DNA from: an uncultured Mollicutes bacterium
Lineage (GTDB): Bacteria > Bacillota_I > Bacilli_A > RFN20 > CAG-826
NCBI GenBank assembly: GCA_900540385.1
Contig: UQFY01000003.1
Span: 62,001 to 126,000 of the forward strand
DNA length: 64,000 bases
Reading direction: 5' to 3'
Shown here: positions 35,645 through 46,100 of the stretch, piece after piece
How the letters are laid out: every line of letters starts with the position of its first letter
Position numbering within the stretch: position 1 is the stretch's first letter
The notes under the pieces: generated by a model
Told to the model about the DNA's origin: nothing
The model's input: only the letters and a program-made list of their open reading frames with translations
Databases searched by the model: none
Position numbers and translations under genes: made by a program

Positions 35645-36202
35645 AGTTCTAGGATTATAGCAACAATATTTCAGGTTAAAAGACATATATGTCCCCCTTC
35701 TTTTTGCTAAATTTAATGGGTTGACTTTAAAAAATATTGCTTTTGTTGGCTTACTATCGTTAGATATCAAAACCTCTTTGACCGAAAAAGATATCTCATT
35801 CGGTATTCTGATATTTTTAAGAAAGCGTTTTCAAAACCCAAAAAAGAAATGAATTTTTCCATTTAAGTAAGCAAAGATTCATTCAAAAAAACAGTCAAAT
35901 AACAAGGAACGTATTCAATTTGAGTAAGGGAAAGAAAATTCATCGTGAAAACAAAAATGAATTTTATACGAAGGAAACGGGAGAAATCGTCTAGACATAT
36001 TTATGAATTCTCTAAAAACAACTACGAAACCCCCTATTTTAAAAATGTTGGCGTTCATAACGTTTCATAAGCGAGGAACGTAATTTAATTGGGATTTGTT
36101 TTTTTCATTTCCTTTGCGATAATAGGATTGTCGAAATGAAATGTGGAAATTGAAAGATTCTTTTGTTTTCTTATTTCGTCTTTCAAAAAGGAGGCCTCTT
36201 AG
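35645..36202. other. Gene-free divergent region with a cre site
   Basis: No coding frame is convincing here. It contains the palindrome GACATATATGTC (35682-35693), a strong cre-like box GAAAGCGTTTTCA (35821-35833), and near its end AAAGGAGG for the lipoprotein gene. The middle part, 35850-36110, is plain A/T-rich sequence in which I see nothing further. Confidence 0.55.
35820..35834. promoter_or_regulatory. cre-like site
   Basis: TGAAAACGCTTTCT on the minus strand is a near-perfect CcpA operator, between two divergent genes about 180 and 370 bases away. Confidence 0.6.
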
Positions 36203-36856
36203 ATGAAAAGAACACATTTATTCTTATTTTTACCAGTTCTACTACTTTCTTCTTGCTCAAATGACTACACGAAAGTTTCAAGCGCATTGGGTTTAGCAGA
36301 AGAACAAGAACTCCTCTTTAATTTTGATGTATACAAATCAAACTCCCAATATGACTATTCTTCAAATGAAGACATTTCCTTCGAAGCTTTAAAAGAAAAT
36401 GGAACAACTGTTTTTAAAAATTTAAAAGCCACGTATTCCAAGGAAGACGATAAATTCATTTACACAAATACTAGCGTCTTCTCCTATAAGAAACATTTAA
36501 AAAACGAAGGTGAACGTTATAAATATTCTTACACTCTTGAGCCTTCCTTTTATTTCACTGGTTTAGTTTTAAACGAAGGAAAGGGCGTAAAAGCGCTCTT
36601 CTATTTCCCTTCTTATCTTACAAACTGTTTTACGGATTCTCTTCAACCTTCGGAAAAAACGGTAACCTTTTCTGACTTGGTTTCTTTTTATGAACCTCTT
36701 TCTAATTATTCTATTAATGAAACTAACCAAACCATCAATTTGGAATATTATGTAAGAAAAGATGGATCGAATGTTTATTCGAAAGATACCACCTACACAT
36801 TAACCCTTTCGATAAAGGAAGAAAAAATCCACCTCCAAAAACATAAAAACGTTTAA
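36203..36856 (+). CDS. Lipoprotein, unknown
   Basis: 217 residues with a signal ending in the lipobox LLSSC (about Cys17) and a soluble, Ser/Tyr/Lys-rich body. AAAGGAGG lies about eight bases before the ATG. No family recognised. Acts at the outer face of the membrane if the lipobox is used. Confidence 0.65.
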   Translation: MKRTHLFLFLPVLLLSSCSNDYTKVSSALGLAEEQELLFNFDVYKSNSQYDYSSNEDISFEALKENGTTVFKNLKATYSKEDDKFIYTNTSVFSYKKHLKNEGERYKYSYTLEPSFYFTGLVLNEGKGVKALFYFPSYLTNCFTDSLQPSEKTVTFSDLVSFYEPLSNYSINETNQTINLEYYVRKDGSNVYSKDTTYTLTLSIKEEKIHLQKHKNV

Positions 36857-36904
36857 GGAATGTGGACTATATTAAAATCGTAAAAGAATACGGAAGTTTT
36901 TTGA

Positions 36905-38224
36905 TTAGCCTTCAACGACGTAGTTAATTGTTATTGAAGCGTTTTTAGAAGCGTATTTTGTTTCATCGATCAGCTTAAAATAGGAGTTTCCTTCTGGAAT
37001 TGGATAGGTGTAAACACCATTCGTATAGGTTGGAGTAACCGCCACTCCTGCATTGGTTTCAGAAATCACGGAAGAAGAAACATAGCAGCTTAAAACACCA
37101 TAATATTGATGAGAATTAACGTCTTTTTCTGTAACGGCGATGGAAGAGAGTCTGCTTAAAGAATCAACATTATAAAGATATCCAGAGCCTTTATTCGCAT
37201 TTCTAAATTGAATGATCCCCTTATTGTCGTTCGAAACAAATGAAATTTTGAACGAAACGTTATTTTTCATTATTTCCATATCGGCATAACTGGCAGGGAA
37301 ATCGGAAGGGAAGAAAGATAGGCTGTTTTCTCCTGGAAGGATAGGTGCGTATTTAGAAATTTGAATAGAGAAATAGCCTTCTGTTGCCATATATTCCACT
37401 TTAAGAAGGTTCTTTTCGCTAACGGCATAGTCCTTTTCTTTATTAACAACGTATCCTGCAGTTGTTAAAGAGGTTTCGTAATTGGCTATATAGGTGTTTC
37501 CTTCAATGCTTGTATCGTAATATCCACCCACTAAGAAGTAAGTTTCACCCGATGGGTAAGCATCGTATTTTTTGTTTTCCGCTAAGGCAAAAGAAGGCAA
37601 AATCGTTTCGTCTACTTTGCTTAAATTGAAGAAGCTTGCAATCACCTCATATGGGAAGGTTTCATAAATCGGGGTTCCTTCTTCATACCAAGCAAAAATT
37701 TCAAAAGCGTCCTGATAATAATCGATTTGTACCATGATTTGGTCATTGGTGTCGGCAATTGGATAATGGTAACAATAATAATCGTCACCATATTCGGTTC
37801 TCTTTCCATCGAAAACAAAAGAGGCAGAAACAAGTTGCTGGCCATAGCTTTCTGAAAGGTCGCCAGATTTATAGTCATAGACAATAAAGCTCTCCCCTTC
37901 TTCATCTGTCCCGCTCGCTTCAACATATGAGGAAGTAAACCCAATTGGGAATGGCAAACAGGTATATCCATTAAGGTAAGTAGACATCTTTTGTAAGTCC
38001 GACTCAGACCATGCTGTTGGTTTCTCTTCGCTAGAAGAGTTTTCTTCGCTTACTGATTCTTTGCTAGAAGAAGTTTCTTCGCTTACTGATTCATTAACGG
38101 AAAAAGTTTCTTCGCTTTTTAGCGTTTCATTAGAAGAAACACTTGGATTGTTTTCATTTGATGTACAAGAAAAAAGGCTCAAACTAATCGATAGGAGCGC
38201 TAATTTCATTATTCGTTTTTTCAT
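36905..38224 (-). CDS. Lipoprotein with Ser/Glu-repeat linker, unknown
   Basis: 439 residues from the ATG at 38224 with AAAGGT upstream. The lipobox SLFSC (about Cys20) is followed by a 45-residue low-complexity linker of repeats such as ESVSEETSSS. The body has two or three similar beta-rich blocks with YEASLTTAGY-like and ISKYAP-like ends, but I know no family. It is convergent with the other lipoprotein gene. Confidence 0.65.
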   Translation of the reverse strand: MKKRIMKLALLSISLSLFSCTSNENNPSVSSNETLKSEETFSVNESVSEETSSSKESVSEENSSSEEKPTAWSESDLQKMSTYLNGYTCLPFPIGFTSSYVEASGTDEEGESFIVYDYKSGDLSESYGQQLVSASFVFDGKRTEYGDDYYCYHYPIADTNDQIMVQIDYYQDAFEIFAWYEEGTPIYETFPYEVIASFFNLSKVDETILPSFALAENKKYDAYPSGETYFLVGGYYDTSIEGNTYIANYETSLTTAGYVVNKEKDYAVSEKNLLKVEYMATEGYFSIQISKYAPILPGENSLSFFPSDFPASYADMEIMKNNVSFKISFVSNDNKGIIQFRNANKGSGYLYNVDSLSRLSSIAVTEKDVNSHQYYGVLSCYVSSSVISETNAGVAVTPTYTNGVYTYPIPEGNSYFKLIDETKYASKNASITINYVVEG

Positions 38225-38351
38225 TTTCTGACCTTTCAAAATTTATATGCATATCTTAGGACATTTCTTATAAAGAATGAACTTTTCTCTTTAAAAATGC
38301 GAGAAACGATCAAAGCCATCGGATCAAATTGGATTTCTCAAAATGAGGTAC

Positions 38352-38379
38352 AAAAAAGAAGTGACATTGCATCACTTCT
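38352..38379 (-). terminator. Terminator after tRNA-Ser(GCT)
   Basis: On the minus strand GAAGTGA pairs with TCACTTC and is followed by TTTTTT, 13 bases past the CCA. Confidence 0.8.
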
Positions 38380-38391
38380 ATCATTTTTAAG

Positions 38392-38484
38392 TGGCGGAGG
38401 CGTCGGGATTCGAACTCGAGCTAGGGATGACTCCCTACTAACAGGTTAGCAACCTGCCCCCTTCGGCCTCTTGGGTACGCCTCC
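38392..38484 (-). tRNA. tRNA-Ser (GCT)
   Basis: Type II tRNA with a long variable arm on the minus strand. Acceptor GGAGGCG pairs with CGCCTCC, G73 and an encoded CCA follow. The anticodon loop in CAGGTTGCTAACCTG reads GCT (codons AGC/AGU). Confidence 0.95.
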
Positions 38485-38555
38485 GTGCATGTGTAAATAT
38501 ACACTAAAGAAAAGAATTTAGCATTAAATATTTAAAGAAATGAATGAAAAATAGC

Positions 38556-41519
38556 TTAGGAGAGCAAAATCGTTTTGATTTCAAATGCTTTAAAATGAAG
38601 ATCGTTTAAATTCGTTTCTTCTTTTTCATCCTCTAAGCCATTACATTGGGTGGCCTTTTGGAAACAGGCTGGCAAATTTATCGAACATTTTTGCGGGGCG
38701 TTTGTGGAGTTATAAATACGTATTACAAAGCCTTTCCCATCATAAGAAGGTTTGAAGCAAGATAAGACAATATGAGGATTGCTAATGCAGAAAGCATTTT
38801 TTGGCTCCTCTTTCTCTTTGAAGAAGAAAACGGAGGAAGAAAAGGAGTTTGCTTCTTCGTCTACATCAGAATCTTCCAATCTCTCCTTATGTGGGTAAAG
38901 CGCATAATCATATTCGTATGTTTCTTGATCCATGTGCTCCATCGGATAGGAATTGCTCTTTAAAAGAGTAAGTTCCAAGCTTCCTTCTTTTGCGTAGAAA
39001 CCATTCCTTACAGGACTAAATAAAGCAAATCCACTTCGTTCTTTGGAAAGTTCAATCCATTTATAGGAACAAAGTTCATATTGGGCCTTCTCTATAAAAG
39101 AGTCGTTCTTTGTGGAATGAGATTGATAACCGAATTGGGTGTCTGAGAAAACTTCCTCTGGCATATCTTTCATTGGGAAAACGGCTTTTAGAAGATAATT
39201 ATCATCTTTCCAATCAATCTTATGATGGATACGGATGATACGTGAGTTTTCATCGATCAAAATAGTTTGGTATAAATGAGATTGTTGGAAAACGTAGGTA
39301 TCGTTAAATTCATAAAGGGGGCCGTAACGTTTAATGTTTCTTTTCTCTAGACGCATGTATTTTTCTGGTTGGTTACGATAGTTTTCCAAAATATTCCAAT
39401 TCGCATATTTTGGGTCACCGGGCTCATAAAAGACACGGAAACGGTTTGCTTCAGAAGAGAAATACTCTTCCCCTGTTTCTTTATCCTTTAGGGAGGAGAT
39501 AGAACCGTCTTGAGCAAAAACAATACGGAAATATTTCGTGTCTAGAGTGTCTAAAGAAGGAATGCTCTTCCCTTTATAACGTTCAGCATCCTGGCTTTCT
39601 CCATAACTAGGCAAAGAGAAAATAAGATAGGAGTTGCCTACTTTCTCATAATGAGTCTTTTTTAAGGAGAAATTACGGACATAATAGCCCTTTTTATAGA
39701 CAGGGGAATAGTTTTTGTTAGACGCTTTCTCAAGGATATTATCCAAAGATTCGTTGAGGAGAGGGTAACGTTTATCCGTAACCTCATAAACTTCTTTTAT
39801 GGAAGAACCGGGCAATACGTCGTGGAATTGATAAAGAAGAACTTCTTTCCAAATCTCATCAAGTTCTTTGGAGAAGCCTTTGATGTTTAATTCGGAAAGA
39901 TAAATCTCTGTTTGACGAAGCTTTTCTTCTAAATAACGGTTCCAAATTTTATTTCTTGCTTGGGAAGAGAAGGTTCCGCGATGGTTTTCTAAATAGATTT
40001 CCCCTTCTTGATGGGGCAAGGAAGACTGGTATGGCTCTAAGGATTGGAAGAAGGAAAGAGCACTCGTTTCCTTTATTGCAGGCAAAGAAAGACGATGATT
40101 CATTCTAGGAAGTCTTTCACACATATCTTCGCTAGGACCACCTCCACCATCTCCACAGCCATAGAGATAGAGAGCATTCTTCAAGAAAGATTTCTTTTTG
40201 CTATTTCTTTCCGTGTCCATAAGTTCTTTTGGAAGAGCAAAACCGTTATATCCATAAGGATTTTGTGAGAAATGGGTGAGAACACTTTGACCATCTAACC
40301 CTTCGAATATAAAAGAAGAGTAAGGGAAAATGCTCTGCTCATTCATTCTCATCTTTGCGGAATAGAAATAACGTTGATTGGTGTCTTTTAAAATACTAGG
40401 CAAAGCAGGGATAAAGCCAAAATCATCAGGATAGAAACCAATTTGGCTATCATGCCCAAAATAGTCGCGATAAAAATGCTGTCCATATAACATTTGACGG
40501 TAAAGTGCTTCCTCGCCAACATTATTCAAATCATTTTCGACGTAGGCTCCGCCAAGAAGTTCAATTCTTCCTTCTTTTTCGTATTTTTGTATCAAAGAAA
40601 AAGTTTCAGGAGAGAGTTCTTTTATCTGCTCTAATTGCCAAGGTTGTGAGATGGAATAATGAAAAGAAGGATATCTTTCTAAAAGGTATATGGCATTTAA
40701 AATGGTACGTAACGCCTTCTTTTTGCTTTCTTTAAAGCTCCAAAGCCAAGCTAAATCCAAATGGGAATGGCCTAGACAGGTAATCGTAAAATCGGATTTT
40801 GAGATAAGAGAAAGAAGAGATGAGGTGATTTTCTTTGCCTCTTTTTCTTTCTCAGCAAAAGAGAAGAGATATAGGTCTCTTACTTTTTCAAGTCCAAGCA
40901 AAATGTCGTTGAAATAGGAATCTTCGGGAGAGATAGAGAAAAGATAATTCGACAAGACTTCATAATCATATAAGAGAGAAAGATCGTCTTGATGAATAAC
41001 AACAAGTGCTGCTTTGTGGAAGAAACCGGCTTGAGGGAAAAGAGAACGAAAATAGATGTTATCTTGGCATTCTATCCAAAGATCGATTTGATTATTTATA
41101 ACAAGATTTTTTAAAGGGTAATGACATTTTAAAGTCGCGTAGTTTCTTTCATCCTCTAAAGAATACGTTCCTAAAGAGAACCCCTTTAAAGGCTGGCCTT
41201 GATAATCAAAAAGGATTCCCTCCGAACCGGCATCAAAATGAAGATATAAAGAAGAAAAATCGATTCCCGCAGGAAGTTTTCCTTTCAAATGAAAATAACC
41301 GTATCGAAAAGGCTTGTCATTCCATTTTTCATTCTCTTTAATTCTTTTTGTGAAATGATATTTCAATTTCATAAAAGGGACTTCTTCTTGAGAAAGAAAA
41401 TAACGAACATCAAGTTTCAGAATTTCCTCAAAAGCATTCTGAAGAAGAGATTGTCCTAAAAAATGTCGAATTAACATTTTTCGTCTTTCTAAATAAGCGG
41501 GGTTTCTTTTACGTTCCAT
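38556..41519 (-). CDS. GH38 alpha-mannosidase
   Basis: 987 residues. An N-terminal helical region of ~240 residues precedes the catalytic domain: zinc ligands in CLGHSHLDLAWLW (His251, Asp255 and nearby) and nucleophile Asp365 in FYPDDFGF, then GH38 middle and C domains with GDGGGGPSEDM. The family removes alpha-mannose from glycans. No signal peptide, so it acts inside the cell on imported sugars. TATAAT lies six bases before the ATG and a cre-like box overlaps the -35 region, so catabolite repression is likely. Confidence 0.92.
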   Translation of the reverse strand: MERKRNPAYLERRKMLIRHFLGQSLLQNAFEEILKLDVRYFLSQEEVPFMKLKYHFTKRIKENEKWNDKPFRYGYFHLKGKLPAGIDFSSLYLHFDAGSEGILFDYQGQPLKGFSLGTYSLEDERNYATLKCHYPLKNLVINNQIDLWIECQDNIYFRSLFPQAGFFHKAALVVIHQDDLSLLYDYEVLSNYLFSISPEDSYFNDILLGLEKVRDLYLFSFAEKEKEAKKITSSLLSLISKSDFTITCLGHSHLDLAWLWSFKESKKKALRTILNAIYLLERYPSFHYSISQPWQLEQIKELSPETFSLIQKYEKEGRIELLGGAYVENDLNNVGEEALYRQMLYGQHFYRDYFGHDSQIGFYPDDFGFIPALPSILKDTNQRYFYSAKMRMNEQSIFPYSSFIFEGLDGQSVLTHFSQNPYGYNGFALPKELMDTERNSKKKSFLKNALYLYGCGDGGGGPSEDMCERLPRMNHRLSLPAIKETSALSFFQSLEPYQSSLPHQEGEIYLENHRGTFSSQARNKIWNRYLEEKLRQTEIYLSELNIKGFSKELDEIWKEVLLYQFHDVLPGSSIKEVYEVTDKRYPLLNESLDNILEKASNKNYSPVYKKGYYVRNFSLKKTHYEKVGNSYLIFSLPSYGESQDAERYKGKSIPSLDTLDTKYFRIVFAQDGSISSLKDKETGEEYFSSEANRFRVFYEPGDPKYANWNILENYRNQPEKYMRLEKRNIKRYGPLYEFNDTYVFQQSHLYQTILIDENSRIIRIHHKIDWKDDNYLLKAVFPMKDMPEEVFSDTQFGYQSHSTKNDSFIEKAQYELCSYKWIELSKERSGFALFSPVRNGFYAKEGSLELTLLKSNSYPMEHMDQETYEYDYALYPHKERLEDSDVDEEANSFSSSVFFFKEKEEPKNAFCISNPHIVLSCFKPSYDGKGFVIRIYNSTNAPQKCSINLPACFQKATQCNGLEDEKEETNLNDLHFKAFEIKTILLS

Positions 41520-41525
41520 AAGAAA

Positions 41526-41531
41526 ATTATA
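41526..41531 (-). promoter_or_regulatory. -10 box of the mannosidase gene, leaderless start
   Basis: TATAAT on the minus strand ends six bases before the ATG at 41519, so transcription should begin at or within a base or two of the start codon. Confidence 0.65.
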
Positions 41532-41549
41532 GGCAACTAGCTCCTCCTA

Positions 41550-41566
41550 TTGAAAGTGTTTTCAAG
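41550..41566. promoter_or_regulatory. cre-like palindrome between mannosidase and MATE genes
   Basis: TTGAAAGTGTTTTCAAG is almost palindromic and matches the CcpA consensus except the central CG, read TG. It covers the -35 position of the mannosidase promoter. Confidence 0.6.
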
Positions 41567-41607
41567 TCTCTTTAAAGTAGAAAGAAAGAAGATAAAATAA
41601 TCGCGTT

Positions 41608-43104
41608 ATGAGCTTGTGGAAGAAATTTAAACAATTGTTTGATCCAATTGATTTAACGACAGGAGGGATATGGAAAGATATTTTTATCTTTTCCCTTCCG
41701 ATTATGTTGTCTACTTTATTACAGAAAATCTATTCTTTAATTGATACGGTTATTTGTGGACAAACCCTTAATGATGCGGCCGTTGCTGCAGTTACTAACA
41801 CTACCACAATCGTTTTCATGATTCTTCAATTCTCGATAGGATGTGCTTCAGGTTTCTCAGTAGTTCTTTCAAAAAAGATTGGCCAACATTCCTTAGAAGG
41901 TGCAAGAAGATCAATTTGGACTCAGATTGTTCTTTCTATCATTATCACCATTATCTTATCTGTCGTTGGTTGCCTTGTTTTGGATTTTCTTTTGGCTTGG
42001 ATTGGCATTTATCCTTCGGCAGCTGATCCTTACATGCAAGCAGAGTACGAAGCGGCTAAAACCTATCTGTTGATTATCGTAGGCGCCTCATTTTCCCAAA
42101 TTGTCTATAATTTGGCCGTTACTTGTTTAAGGGCATATGGCGATTCTTTCACGCCTTTCATCTTCTTACTAATCTCCACTGTTTTGAATATTGTTTTAGA
42201 TTTGGTCTTTATTGTTGTTTTTAATTGGGGAGTCGCTGGAGCCGCCTGGGCAACCGTTCTTGCCCAAGCTTTAGCGGGATTGGCCTCTTGGTTTTATCTC
42301 TTTTATCATTACAAAGAGCTTCGTTTCCAAAAGGAAGATTTAAAAATCACTTGGAACGATGTCGTTGAACATCTGAAAAATGGTCTTCCTCTTGCTTTCA
42401 ATTTCTCTATTCTTTCCATTGGAACCGTCATTATGTCTGGAGCAGTCATTGCTTTCGACCGTCTTCCAAACGGGAATATGAATCCTGCTTTACCAGCTCA
42501 ACTTGGTTATGGTGTTGCAGGTAAAATCTTCCAATTGGCGATGGGCTTCCAAGAATCTTTAGGTCTTGCCATGATTTCTTATATGGCTCAAAACTTAGGT
42601 GCTGGAAAATATGAGCGCATCAAGAAAGGCTTCCACGTTTCTATTCTTTATGGAATGATCATTACGGTTTTCATCAACGTCGTTGTTCTTCCACTCACCA
42701 TCAATGGAGCCTATCAATATCTTTTCCTTTCAACTGAAAAAGTAACTGCCGATTCCATCAAATGGGGCAACACCTACCTGTATGTTGCCATCCCATTGAT
42801 GTTTATCTTAATGTTTCTTTTCCTTTTCCGAAATTGTTTGGAAGGTCTAGAAAAACCTCTCTTCCCGTTCTTAGCAGGAATTGCAGAACTAGTTGCCCGT
42901 GTGCTTATTTGTTCTTTCTTACCAGCCCTTTTTAATGGCGGACCTATTAATTCCGCAGCCTCCATTTGGGCTTTTATCGGTGCCTCGTTAGGCGATCCTG
43001 GCGCTTGGGTTTTAGCTACTTTGACGATGCTTATCCCGATGTTGCTAGCGATTTATCGTCCAAAGAAAAACGTTATTCAGCAAGAAGAACACGAGATTCT
43101 CTAA
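41608..43104 (+). CDS. MATE family efflux transporter
   Basis: 498 residues with 12 TM segments in two halves, starting with FSLPIMLSTLLQKIYSLIDTVICG, cited as IMLSTLLQKIYSLIDT, the typical first helix region of MATE pumps. These export drugs or cationic metabolites with a sodium or proton gradient. TAAAAT lies nine bases before the ATG. Its 3' end overlaps the convergent helicase gene by 32 bases. Confidence 0.88.
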   Translation: MSLWKKFKQLFDPIDLTTGGIWKDIFIFSLPIMLSTLLQKIYSLIDTVICGQTLNDAAVAAVTNTTTIVFMILQFSIGCASGFSVVLSKKIGQHSLEGARRSIWTQIVLSIIITIILSVVGCLVLDFLLAWIGIYPSAADPYMQAEYEAAKTYLLIIVGASFSQIVYNLAVTCLRAYGDSFTPFIFLLISTVLNIVLDLVFIVVFNWGVAGAAWATVLAQALAGLASWFYLFYHYKELRFQKEDLKITWNDVVEHLKNGLPLAFNFSILSIGTVIMSGAVIAFDRLPNGNMNPALPAQLGYGVAGKIFQLAMGFQESLGLAMISYMAQNLGAGKYERIKKGFHVSILYGMIITVFINVVVLPLTINGAYQYLFLSTEKVTADSIKWGNTYLYVAIPLMFILMFLFLFRNCLEGLEKPLFPFLAGIAELVARVLICSFLPALFNGGPINSAASIWAFIGASLGDPGAWVLATLTMLIPMLLAIYRPKKNVIQQEEHEIL

Positions 43105-46100
43105 CTTTGATGCGGTTTCTTTTGCAAGAAGAATCTTTAATCGCTCTCGTTAGATAGGCATTCTTCGTTTGAAGAAGGACTTTATAGCCAAAGACAAGGG
43201 ATACTTGTTTGACTAGGTCACCGAGATCCATTTCGCCTTGTTCTTTTAATATGTCTGCCGCACAGTTAGCAACCTCTTGATAACAAATATCGCTTAATGT
43301 TCTTAGGGATTTATTCTCTGGATCTAAACGGTAATTTAAGAAAGATGCTTCTTCAAAATCCTTTGGAACGTAGAATTTTGTTCCATCGTTAATGAAATAA
43401 GTCACTCGATCAGCAATTTCTTGCAAGGCTTTTTCGATTTCTCCGCGGGAAATAGATCCTACGCGTTTCTTACCAACCGCCAAACAATAACGGCGGTTAA
43501 TCAGTTCAAGAGAAATAGGGCCTTCATACTGAATTAAAGAAAGAAGGTATGGAGCAAGGTTTGTTTTATCGCACGCTTCTTCCGATAAGGTGTAAGGAAT
43601 GGATTTTTTCGTCATGGCTTGTTTGATAAAGAGAGGTTTTTTCTTAAAAACGTTATTCTCTTTCCCTTGATTTGGATTCGTAAGGACTTCATTTAAGGCC
43701 GTTACAATGTATTGAACGATTTCTTTACGATGATCAAGGTATTCCACCGCATAAACATGGCAAAGATTCCAGCCAAGACGATGAAGGATGTTAGGCTCAT
43801 TGATGTTGCGATCACGGCATGTCATATTCGCAAAATGCTCATTATCAAGCAAAACACCTAATAGATATTCGTTTGGTTTTTCTTTTAAAGAAATGGCCAA
43901 ATCAACTTTAAAGGAAGATTCTCCTAGATTCTCTTCAACGTGATAGCCAAGCTTACGGATATCTTCTGCAAGATACTTTTCAATACCAATCTCTCTTTTT
44001 TCTAGATTATTGGCGTTAAAAGGAAGGTAATCATAGCCAAATTTAGCAAAAGAGAGGAAGTCTTTTAGATATTGAGCACCAGCATTCTTTGCACGTTCCG
44101 CTTTAATGTCCGCAGGATTTAAGGAAGAGAAAACAACCATTTCCTCACGAGCACGGGAAACCGCTACATTTAAACGTCTTTCACCTTTTTTCAAGGAAAG
44201 AGGGCCAAAATTCAAAGAAATGGTTCCGTTTTTATCAGGACCATATGTCGTTGAGAAAAGAATCACGTCTCTTTCGTCGCCTTGAACGTTTTCGAGGTTC
44301 TTAATAAAGATCTTTTCTCCGCCTGGTTCGAGATTTCCGTTTCCAAGTTTGGAGGTTTCTTTATCTAGCATATCTTCGATAACATTTTGTTGAGCTTCGT
44401 TAAAAGTGATGACGCCAATAGAATGCGTACGAAGTTCTTTGTCTTTAAGACGACGAAGAATCTCTTTGACCACTTCTTTCGCTTCCGTGCGGTTAATACC
44501 CCTGCCTCTTTCATAAACGCCTTTAACATAACGATAACCGACTGCTTTTTCATCGTTTGTAGGCGAAGGGAAGGTGAGCAAGGAATTGTCATAGAATTTG
44601 TTATTAGAGAAAGCGATTAAGGATTCATGGCGAGAACGATAATGCCAAAGAAGTCTTTTACGAGGCAAGCCCAAAACCAAAGCGTCATCCAAAAGAGATT
44701 CCAAATCTTCATCTAAGGAAGAGAAAGCGTTATCGGAGTCATTATTTCCGATTGTTGTGGTAAAGAAAGAGGTTGGAGGCATCTGTTCTTCATCACCTGC
44801 AATAACTACGCTATCGCCTCTAGCAATCGCTGAGATGGCTTCCGAGGTAGGGATTTGAGAGGCTTCGTCAAAGATTACGACATCAAAATGATAATCGTGA
44901 ATATCTAAGAATTGCGAAACGGATATTGGTGACATCATAAAGCATGGAGTTAAGTTCTGAATAATGTCTTTGTAGTTATGGAAAATTTGTCTTAAAGACA
45001 CACCTCTTCCACCGTTTTTGCATAACTTGGCCAACTGATTAAAAGAGGTTGATTCAGCAAAATGGAAAGCGTCTCTTGGATAAGAAGAAGAGATTTTTGC
45101 CGCCGTAGTAATGGTAGCCAAATTGGAGAATTCCTGAATATCGTTAGCGTATTGATGAACAAGGTTGTTCATTTCTTTGCTAGAAAGAAGAGCGAGATTG
45201 TCCTCTTTCAAACGATAGGAAAGAATGGAGTTTGCCAAGGATTTTTCAAAATCGGAGAGAAGAACTTGTTCTTTGATTTTTCCTTTTTTGAAAAATGAGA
45301 CGTATTCTTTTGGAAGAAGAGTTTCCAAATCATCTAGCTTCAATAACAAAGATGTCCATTCGGCTAGGCTTCCAATTCTTCCGGAAGCAGAACGGAGTTT
45401 GCTATAAAGCACACCAAAAAATTTGTTATCATCTGGATAAAGATTGATATCAAAAGAAGCGTTAGCAAGAAGTTCTTCTTTCTTTTTCTCGAATTCATAG
45501 AAATCCTTAAGGAAAGTGTTTTGTATCTTGGAGAACAAGCTTCCTTGGTCTAAATCGGACAAATAGGTAGCGAACGCCTCTTTTTTATTTGGAAGATAAT
45601 CCAAAGAAAGGATGTTTTTACTGATCTTCAAAGTCGTTTCGAACTCATGTAAGACTTCCTCTCCATCTGGATAAGTCAAAAATGGGTGCTTCTTTAAGAA
45701 GAAACGGACGTATGGATCGAAGGTAGATAGTTCTTTATTCTGTTCTTGGATATGTTTTAAAAGTTCTAATTCGTCTTTTAAGTTATCGTTTTTTAACGCT
45801 TCTTTGTTTTTAACGAAAGGCTTCAGCTTTTTCTTTAAAACGGAAAGAGCTTTATGGCAGGCAAAGAAAGACTGAGATTCAGCAAGCAAGAACTCTTTTT
45901 CTAATTCTTCACCGTTTTGGTTTAAGAAAGAATCGTTAAAGGAAACAAGGATTTTTTCCTTGCTTTTTGTAATATCGATGGTGAGATTTAATGCGGAACG
46001 AATCTCATCTTCTTTTTCAACGAAGTTCTCATCGAGAAAATGTTCAGGCCATTTCTTCTCCCCTTCACGAAGAATCTCGAGGATTTCTACGTAGCGCTTA

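Noticed and set aside
37642..37971. Open frame of 109 codons inside the lipoprotein gene
   Set aside because: Alternative frame without start site or family.
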